Made by a program: the position numbers and the translations under genes
Assembly (NCBI GenBank): GCA_035415815.1
Contig: DAOOGR010000001.1
Span: forward strand, 1 to 64,000
Reading direction: 5' to 3'
Length of the DNA stretch: 64,000 nt
Origin: Rectinema sp003452735
Lineage (GTDB): Bacteria; Spirochaetota; Spirochaetia; Treponematales; Rectinemataceae
The notes under the pieces: model-generated
Told to the model about the DNA's origin: nothing
The model's database searches: none
The model's input: the letters and a program-made list of their open reading frames with translations, nothing else
Shown here: positions 58,730 through 64,000 of the stretch, piece by piece
Layout of the letters: each line of letters begins with the position of its first letter
How positions within the stretch are numbered: the stretch's first letter is position 1

Positions 58730-60886
58730 ATGAACCGCATAGAACATCATCCTATACTTTCTGCAAAAAAGAATCTGACTCTCGTGAATTTTTCATTCGA
58801 TGGAGAGGAAATATCCGGTTATGAAGGAGAACCAGTGGCTTCTGCCCTAATATCCGAAGGCCGGCATGTGTTTTCCTATCACTTTCGGGATGGCTTTCCT
58901 CAAGGTCTTTTCTGTGCAAATGGTCAATGTTCACAGTGCACAATGTTGATAGACGGCATTCCAAAGAAGTCATGCGTAACTCCTTTGGCCAAAGGGATGG
59001 ATGTCCGGACAATTCATGGACTGCCCAGATTGCCTTCTCAGGATAGCCCGCTTGTTCAAGCAGAACGCAGATCGATTCGCACTGATATTCTCATCATAGG
59101 CGCTGGACCTGCTGGACTCGCTGCAGCTGCTGAGCTAGGCAGTATGGGCTTTCAGGTTCTTGTAGCAGATGACAAGCCACAAGCTGGAGGCAAATTAATC
59201 CTCCAGACTCATAAATTTTTCGGTTCAGAAGCCGATTGCTATGCAGGAACACGCGGCATCGATATTGCTAATATACTGCAAGAAGAAGCCCTGCAATATC
59301 CTTCCGTAACAATACTAACGAATGCTCCTGTGGTAGGTATATACAAAGACCGAAAGGCTGGGATCTACCTTAATTACGAATCTTATTTGCTTGTCGAGTT
59401 TACGGCTCTAGTTGTTGCTGCCGGAGCAAGAGAGAAAGCACTCCATTTTCCTGGCTGGGATCTTCCTGGAGTAATAGCAGCAGGAGCTTTCCAGACACTT
59501 GTAAATCGTGATCTTGTCAAGGCATATATGAAAATTCTCATTATAGGTTCGGGCAATGTTGGCTTGATCGCCGCATATCATGCCCTTCAGGCAGACATCG
59601 AAGTCGCTGGTATTTTCGAAGCCGCTGGCAGAGTTAATGGGTATCAGGTACATGCCGACAAGATAAGGCGTTTGGGAATACCAATACATCTAAATACGAC
59701 AATAACGAGGGCAGAGGGCTGTCAAAAGGTCCAGAGAGCGTATGTAGCTGCAGTTGATGAGAGATTTCAGCCTATACCTGGAACAACAAGAGACTACGAA
59801 GTAGATTCTGTTCTAATTGCAGTAGGCCTTGCACCATGCAATGAATTTTTAGAACAAGCCAGACGATATGGTATCATGGCAGTGGCTGCTGGAGATGCGT
59901 CAGAGATAGCAGAAGCTTCGAGTGCTATCTATGGTGGCAAAACTGCGGCGGCAAATCTTGCGCTCATGCTAGGACTAGGGAAAAAAGGAGCTATTGATCC
60001 AGGGTGGGAAAAAACCCGAAAAGTGCTTGCTTCACGGCCGGGAGATTGCTATGAACGTTCTCCGATAGTTCCTGGTAAAGAATGGCGTCCAGTATTCTTT
60101 TGTTCAGAGGAGATTCCATGTAATCCATGTGCAACGGTTTGCCCCCTGGGGTCCATAGAGCTAAGGTCAATGCAAGGCAACATTATGGATCTTCCTTACT
60201 TTGCAGGAGATCGCTGCACAGGATGTGGAGCCTGCGTAGCAATCTGCCCAGGTCTCGCTATTACTCTAGTGCGAAGGGTCGCAGATGATAAGGCACAGGT
60301 AGTCCTTCCTTGGGAGTTTAATGTCGATTCTGGACTCGAGGAAGACATGGAACTTGTGGATCAAAAAGGCGAGGTATTGGAAAGAGTCCCAATAATATCT
60401 AAACGAAAAGTGCAGAAAAGAAATACATGGCTTTTGACCTTCGAGGTAGATGTGGCGCATGCAGCAAGGATTGCAGGTGTTAGACATCTCAAAACGCAGC
60501 AAGTTCCTCGACCGCAAAAGGATACAATAGAATTCAAAAATATACCTAGCATCATATCTGTCGAAAAGAGTTCGCTTGAAGACCTAGATACTGTGGTATG
60601 TCGCTGCGAACGAATTACCTTGCGAGAAATAGTCGATTTCATCAAGAAAAATGATGTCAAAGACGCAAATCAGCTCAAATCTCTCAGAGTAGGAATGGGT
60701 GCATGTGGAGGAAAAACCTGCTCACAGCTAATTGCAAAGGCATTCATCATTGCAGGAGTGAATCCAGCGGAAATCGAGCCTTTTACTCAGAGGCCACTTT
60801 TTATGGAAGTGCCCATGGGTTCTCTTGTGAATGAAGGTTTGCACAAATTAGGTGGCAAAGACGCAGGTACTAGAGGCGCGCCATGA
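58730..60886 (+). CDS. Multi-cofactor FAD/Fe-S dehydrogenase alpha subunit (sarcosine/proline dehydrogenase type)
   Basis: A 718-aa fusion. Domains in order: an N-terminal [2Fe-2S] ferredoxin-like domain (C-x4-C-x2-C-x11-C in FCANGQCSQCTMLIDG...KKSC, ~residues 60-85); a pyridine-nucleotide-disulfide oxidoreductase domain with FAD motif IIGAGPAGLAAA and NAD-type IIGSGNVGLIAA; a two-[4Fe-4S] segment with CNPCATVCP and CTGCGACVAICP (~465-510); and a C-terminal BFD-like [2Fe-2S] domain with CRCERIT and GACGGKTCSQ. It resembles the alpha subunits of sarcosine oxidase, HcnB/OoxA and archaeal/clostridial dye-linked proline dehydrogenases. It should pass electrons from the beta subunit to a carrier. 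It overlaps the beta gene by four bases. Confidence 0.85.
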   Translation: MNRIEHHPILSAKKNLTLVNFSFDGEEISGYEGEPVASALISEGRHVFSYHFRDGFPQGLFCANGQCSQCTMLIDGIPKKSCVTPLAKGMDVRTIHGLPRLPSQDSPLVQAERRSIRTDILIIGAGPAGLAAAAELGSMGFQVLVADDKPQAGGKLILQTHKFFGSEADCYAGTRGIDIANILQEEALQYPSVTILTNAPVVGIYKDRKAGIYLNYESYLLVEFTALVVAAGAREKALHFPGWDLPGVIAAGAFQTLVNRDLVKAYMKILIIGSGNVGLIAAYHALQADIEVAGIFEAAGRVNGYQVHADKIRRLGIPIHLNTTITRAEGCQKVQRAYVAAVDERFQPIPGTTRDYEVDSVLIAVGLAPCNEFLEQARRYGIMAVAAGDASEIAEASSAIYGGKTAAANLALMLGLGKKGAIDPGWEKTRKVLASRPGDCYERSPIVPGKEWRPVFFCSEEIPCNPCATVCPLGSIELRSMQGNIMDLPYFAGDRCTGCGACVAICPGLAITLVRRVADDKAQVVLPWEFNVDSGLEEDMELVDQKGEVLERVPIISKRKVQKRNTWLLTFEVDVAHAARIAGVRHLKTQQVPRPQKDTIEFKNIPSIISVEKSSLEDLDTVVCRCERITLREIVDFIKKNDVKDANQLKSLRVGMGACGGKTCSQLIAKAFIIAGVNPAEIEPFTQRPLFMEVPMGSLVNEGLHKLGGKDAGTRGAP

Positions 60887-62055
60887 AAAACTATGATGTC
60901 GTAATAATAGGAGCTGGATCGGTGGGCCTACCTCTATCATGGCAGCTTGCAGAGAAAGGGCTCAAGGTTGCATTGCTAGATGAGGAGGCCTCCTGGGGAA
61001 GAGGTCAGAATCGGGCTGCTATAGGCGGAATAAGAGCTACTCACTCGGATCCTGCAAAGATACGTATCTGTCTTGAGTCGATAAGGCTTTTTTCTTCGAT
61101 GCAGGAGAAGTATGGGTTAGATATGGAATGGAGAGAGGGAGGTTATCTTTATATAGCGTTTGATGAAGCGACAAAACAGCAGTTTTGTGCACTTCTAAAA
61201 AAGCAGAAAGCCGCAGGTCTGGATATTGAGTGGGTAGGCCCAGAGACAATATATCGGCTTGCACCTGGGCTTAGAACCGATGATCTAATAGGAGGAACTT
61301 ATAGCCCCCAAGACGGCTATGCCTCGCCTCTTATGGCCGCAAGTGCTTTTCATTACCTTGCGTTGGCAGCTGGTGTATCTTTTTTCTTCAATACAAAGGT
61401 AAAAGCAATTCATAGAGAAGGTGAAAGAATCTCTTCGATTGAAGCGGGTGGCGAGAGTTTTTCTGCTGACATCTTTGTCAATGCAGCGGGCGCAAAGGCT
61501 GCTGACATTGCAAAAATAGCCGGCTTCGATCTGCCTGTATTTCCGGATTGCCACGAGGCAGGTGTGACAGAACCGGTCGAGCGTTTTATGGAACCAATGA
61601 TAGTCGATGTCCGCTCAGATGCTGAATCTGGGAATTATTATTTCTATCAGGCCGCTACTGGGCAGATTGTGTTCTGTATTACTCCTCGTCCACAGATATG
61701 GGGTCGAGACAAGGATTCTACTTCAACTTTTCTTCCGCTTGTAGTTCGTCGAATGCTTGAACTGTATCCTAGGCTTCGCAATTTGCGGGTACGGAGAACA
61801 TGGCGCGGCATGTATCCAATGACTCCTGATGGTCTTCCGATTATAGGCTACCCTGATATGGCTGTGAACTTTTTACAGCTTGTTGGTATGTGCGGACAAG
61901 GTTTTATGATGGGGCCTGGTCTAGGCAGCATCATTTCGCGGTCTATTGCTGCAAGTGGTTGCCATGAAAGACCCGAGGGTTTCACTGATTATGGCTTTTT
62001 GTTTGACGAACTTTCGATCAATCGCAGCTTCGATCACGCTGAACTTTTGAGCTGA
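60883..62055 (+). CDS. FAD-dependent amino-acid/sarcosine dehydrogenase beta subunit (DAO family)
   Basis: A 390-aa DAO-fold flavoprotein. The FAD motif is VVIIGAGSVGLPLSWQLAEKGLKV, with a GRGQNRAAIGGIRATHSD segment as in SoxB/glycine oxidase/proline dehydrogenase beta. The C-terminal part has RRTWRGMYPMTPDGLPIIGYP and LLQLVGMCGQGFMMGPGLG-like sequence. It would oxidise a secondary amine or amino acid such as sarcosine, proline, hydroxyproline or a D-amino acid; which one cannot be read. Tight coupling with the alpha subunit and with an Rrf2 regulator and a TRAP binding protein suggests an uptake-and-oxidation module. Confidence 0.85.
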   Translation: MKNYDVVIIGAGSVGLPLSWQLAEKGLKVALLDEEASWGRGQNRAAIGGIRATHSDPAKIRICLESIRLFSSMQEKYGLDMEWREGGYLYIAFDEATKQQFCALLKKQKAAGLDIEWVGPETIYRLAPGLRTDDLIGGTYSPQDGYASPLMAASAFHYLALAAGVSFFFNTKVKAIHREGERISSIEAGGESFSADIFVNAAGAKAADIAKIAGFDLPVFPDCHEAGVTEPVERFMEPMIVDVRSDAESGNYYFYQAATGQIVFCITPRPQIWGRDKDSTSTFLPLVVRRMLELYPRLRNLRVRRTWRGMYPMTPDGLPIIGYPDMAVNFLQLVGMCGQGFMMGPGLGSIISRSIAASGCHERPEGFTDYGFLFDELSINRSFDHAELLS

Positions 62056-62115
62056 TTGACAAAGCCTTCAAAAAGAGCGATATTTTATATTCAGACTTAT
62101 TTAGTAGGAATTATA

Positions 62116-62526
62116 ATGTTTCAGGTTCCAACAAAGACACAGTATGCGATTCGTGCTCTTGTGCATCTAGTGCATGCAAAGTCCGCAAGCGTCGCAAGCA
62201 TCGCAGAAGCAGAACATATTCCCTCTAAATACCTCGAAGCAATTCTCGGTAAACTGAAAAATGCCGGGCTTTTGATTTCTGAGCGTGGTAGGAATGGAGG
62301 ATACAGGCTTGCAAAAGATCCAACGCTTATACCAATGAGCGAAGTGGTACAAGCAACGGAAGGCGAGATAAGGCTTGTTGAATGTGTCGACAACGCGGCA
62401 GTCTGCATATTAGGCGAAGGTTGTCTGCCTAGACATTTTTGGCTGGGACTTAAAAGTGCAGTCGATCTATATCTCGAATCTGTTACATTGGCAGAAATTG
62501 CTGGACCTGAAACGTCGTCGACTTAA
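62116..62526 (+). CDS. Rrf2-family transcriptional regulator with candidate Fe-S ligands
   Basis: A 136-aa Rrf2 protein. The winged helix is KTQYAIRALVHLVHA with HIPSKYLEAILGKLKNAGLLIS and the wing GRNGGYRLAK. The cluster region reads C-x6-C-x5-C-x3-H (CVDNAAVCILGEGCLPRH), close to the C-x5-C-x5-C-x2-H of IscR, so [2Fe-2S] or [4Fe-4S] sensing is likely. ATG 62116 is chosen for the family N-terminus and TAGGA upstream; the longer frame would run into the beta subunit stop. A TTGACA at 62056 with TATTTT may be its own promoter. It is followed by dctP. Confidence 0.88.
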   Translation: MFQVPTKTQYAIRALVHLVHAKSASVASIAEAEHIPSKYLEAILGKLKNAGLLISERGRNGGYRLAKDPTLIPMSEVVQATEGEIRLVECVDNAAVCILGEGCLPRHFWLGLKSAVDLYLESVTLAEIAGPETSST

Positions 62527-62537
62527 AGGAGGCATCC

Positions 62538-63572
62538 ATGAAAAAAGTGGTGGTTGCCTGGTTTATCTTTTTGCTCCTATCATTTCCTGCTTCCGTGTTT
62601 GGAGAAATCACTCTAAAACTAGCACACCTGAATCCTCAAGCACCCTATGAAGTAGTATCAGCCGCAATGGCAGCGGTATTCAAGAGCGAAGTAGAGAGCA
62701 GGTCTAATGGCCAAGTAAAAGTGGAAATCTACCCCGATGGTGAGGTAGGGAAAGAAGTTGAAACGTTGATCCAAGTTAAGTCTGGGAAAGTACAATCTTT
62801 TATCTCTACTTCGGGTGCCATTGCTCAATTCTATCCTCTTATAGATATTACTAACATCCCTTTTTCAATTTCGAGTTACAATGTAGCTTACAATGTATAT
62901 GATGAACAGTTTGGGAAAGAGCTCGCCGCTGATATAGAGGAAAAGGCTGGTTTTCATGTCCTTGGCTTTGGAGAATCAGGAGGATTTTTTGCTATTACGA
63001 ATTCAAAGAGGCCAATTAGATCGCCTGGAGACTTAAAAGGCCTCAAACTAAGAACTATGCCTATTCCACTCCATCAGGAAATTGTTAGAGCATTAGGAGC
63101 AACTCCGATTTCCATTGCCTGGTCGGAACTATATACAAGCCTTCTAGCAGGGGTAGTGGATGGTCAAATGAATCCGGTATCTATCATAGTCATGGATAGA
63201 TTATATGAAGTACAGAGATATTTGACCCTAATAGATTTTATATATTCTCCTTATGTATGGGTCATCAACCAAGAATTTTACAATAGTCTTTCCAAAGAGC
63301 TTAAGATAGTCGTGGATGATGCTGCAAAAATTGCAATTTTGGCAGGAAGGGGACTATCAAGAATAATAGACTCAACCGAAAGAGGCCTGCCTATGGTTTC
63401 TATGAAAATGCAGGTATATGTTCCATCCAAAACAGCAATAAAGCAGTTTCAAGATATCACGGTCCCAGCAGCAAAGAAGTTCTTGCTTACCCAGTACAAA
63501 GAGGAAGGAAGAATATGGATGGACAAGTTTTTTGCTGCAATCGATAAAGCAGAAAAAGAGTTAGGGTATTGA
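62538..63572 (+). CDS. TRAP transporter solute-binding protein, DctP family
   Basis: A 344-aa exported protein. The signal peptide MKKVVVAWFIFLLLSFPASVFG is followed by the mature start EITLKLAHL. Family motifs are SRSNGQVKVEIYPDGEVGKE, DLKGLKLRTMPIPLHQE with the ligand-binding Arg, and LLAGVVDGQMNPVS. A strong AAAGGAGG ribosome site precedes the ATG. The membrane parts DctQ and DctM are not in the window on either side, so it is an orphan or works with distant genes. Co-transcription with the Rrf2 gene (11-base gap) suggests that its substrate is the one oxidised by the upstream dehydrogenase. Confidence 0.9.
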   Translation: MKKVVVAWFIFLLLSFPASVFGEITLKLAHLNPQAPYEVVSAAMAAVFKSEVESRSNGQVKVEIYPDGEVGKEVETLIQVKSGKVQSFISTSGAIAQFYPLIDITNIPFSISSYNVAYNVYDEQFGKELAADIEEKAGFHVLGFGESGGFFAITNSKRPIRSPGDLKGLKLRTMPIPLHQEIVRALGATPISIAWSELYTSLLAGVVDGQMNPVSIIVMDRLYEVQRYLTLIDFIYSPYVWVINQEFYNSLSKELKIVVDDAAKIAILAGRGLSRIIDSTERGLPMVSMKMQVYVPSKTAIKQFQDITVPAAKKFLLTQYKEEGRIWMDKFFAAIDKAEKELGY

Positions 63573-63641
63573 TTGCTGTATCTTTCTCAATTGTCCAACT
63601 AAGAGCAGCGCTTTCCTAAAATTAGATACTTTTCAAGCAGA

Positions 63642-64000
63642 TCAAAGCTTTCCGAATAAATAAGCAAATATGCGCTGTATGCCATCCAAGAGAATTCTAA
63701 ATATGTTACCTTTCGAAATATCCTGACCAGAAACTAGGTTGACCGAAGAAATCTTTATGCCATCTATTTCATAAACAATTTCACCTAACTTTTGCCCTTT
63801 ATATATAGGAGCTCTGATGTTTTTGACAGTTTCGATTCGAGCAGTTACTCGGTCTTTGAGTAGAGCAGGAACTGTAGCCGCTGCCTCACCTTCAGGCTCT
63901 GGATCTACCCAAATCGATTTGCCAAACCATACACGAAGAGGCTTTGGCAAAATATAGCCAGGTCTTGCAGTAGCGAAATTCGCAAATGCCCAGTCGAGGA
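63642..64000 (-). CDS. dacA: D-alanyl-D-alanine carboxypeptidase, C-terminal part, cut by window edge
   Basis: A minus-strand frame open from the window edge to a stop at 63642, about 119 codons. It begins inside the protein (LDWAFANFATARPGYI), typical of the end of the peptidase S11 domain. The PBP5_C beta domain follows (KDRVTARIETVKNIRAPIYKGQKLGEIVYEIDG), and the hydrophobic/amphipathic tail RILLDGIQRIFAYLFGKL would anchor it to the membrane. The catalytic SxxK part lies outside the window. It trims peptidoglycan stem peptides. It converges on dctP with 69 bases between them. Confidence 0.88.
   Translation of the reverse strand, partial: LDWAFANFATARPGYILPKPLRVWFGKSIWVDPEPEGEAAATVPALLKDRVTARIETVKNIRAPIYKGQKLGEIVYEIDGIKISSVNLVSGQDISKGNIFRILLDGIQRIFAYLFGKL

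Overview
The window reads as a chromosomal segment of a spirochaete of the Treponema/Spirochaetales type. The evidence is a V-type ATPase operon in the order E-DUF2764-A-B-D-I-K (the layout known from treponemes and chlamydiae), a spoVG / tRNA-Gln / rplY neighbourhood, spirochaete-like lipoproteins, a non-mevalonate isoprenoid pathway (ispG, ispE) and a moderate, even base composition. Peptidoglycan genes (murD, dacA) are present. The species is not identified. No insertion sequence, prophage, CRISPR array or rRNA gene was seen.

Layout. 0-5 kb: a phosphoglycolate-phosphatase-like gene, an SPFH protein with nrdR, and an EF-G paralogue with an altered GTPase centre. 5-9 kb: an MgtA-type Mg2+ P-type ATPase followed two bases later by a PTS EIIA-like protein. 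The ATPase is preceded by a short leader ORF with a strong ribosome site and an acidic/proline stretch like that of enterobacterial MgtL, and then by a long hairpin that covers the mgtA ribosome site. 8.9-9.3 kb: tRNA-Pro, tRNA-Arg and tRNA-Gly. 9.6-18 kb: the V-ATPase operon and ispG. 18-22.4 kb: an ArsR-type regulator and mfd. 22.4-26.8 kb: a NusG paralogue heading an operon of three xanthine-dehydrogenase-like subunits whose cofactor motifs are eroded, plus an RsmI-like methylase. 26.9-31 kb: ligA, a DUF167 gene, argS. 31-35.6 kb: rplU-rpmA-obg-nadD-yqeK-lytR-like-rsfS. 35.6-38.3 kb: a very acidic small protein, ispE-spoVG, tRNA-Gln, rplY. 38.4-45.7 kb: tilS, ftsH, an HtrA-like lipoprotein, a hybrid histidine kinase. 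45.7-52.4 kb (minus strand): secA, rqcH and a NitT/TauT-type ABC transporter. 52.5-58.5 kb: a lipoprotein, rnz, a membrane protein with a degenerate GGDEF-like domain, a Memo family protein, murD. 58.7-63.6 kb: a multi-cofactor two-subunit amine/amino-acid dehydrogenase, an Rrf2 regulator with a candidate Fe-S ligand set, and a TRAP solute-binding protein. The window ends inside dacA.

How the parts work together. Most genes are core housekeeping functions: translation, tRNA maturation, ribosome quality control, protein export and proteolysis, DNA repair, cell wall and isoprenoids. A Na+-type ligand set in AtpK suggests sodium coupling. Two features cut across the list. First, many first genes of transcription units have a sigma70-type -10 box only 6-14 bases before the start codon and no Shine-Dalgarno sequence, which predicts leaderless or near-leaderless mRNAs; three of these are back-to-back divergent pairs. 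Second, the mgtA leader looks like a translation-coupled Mg2+ sensor. These two, with the eroded xanthine-dehydrogenase operon, are the observations most worth following. All calls come from reading the sequence without database searches.
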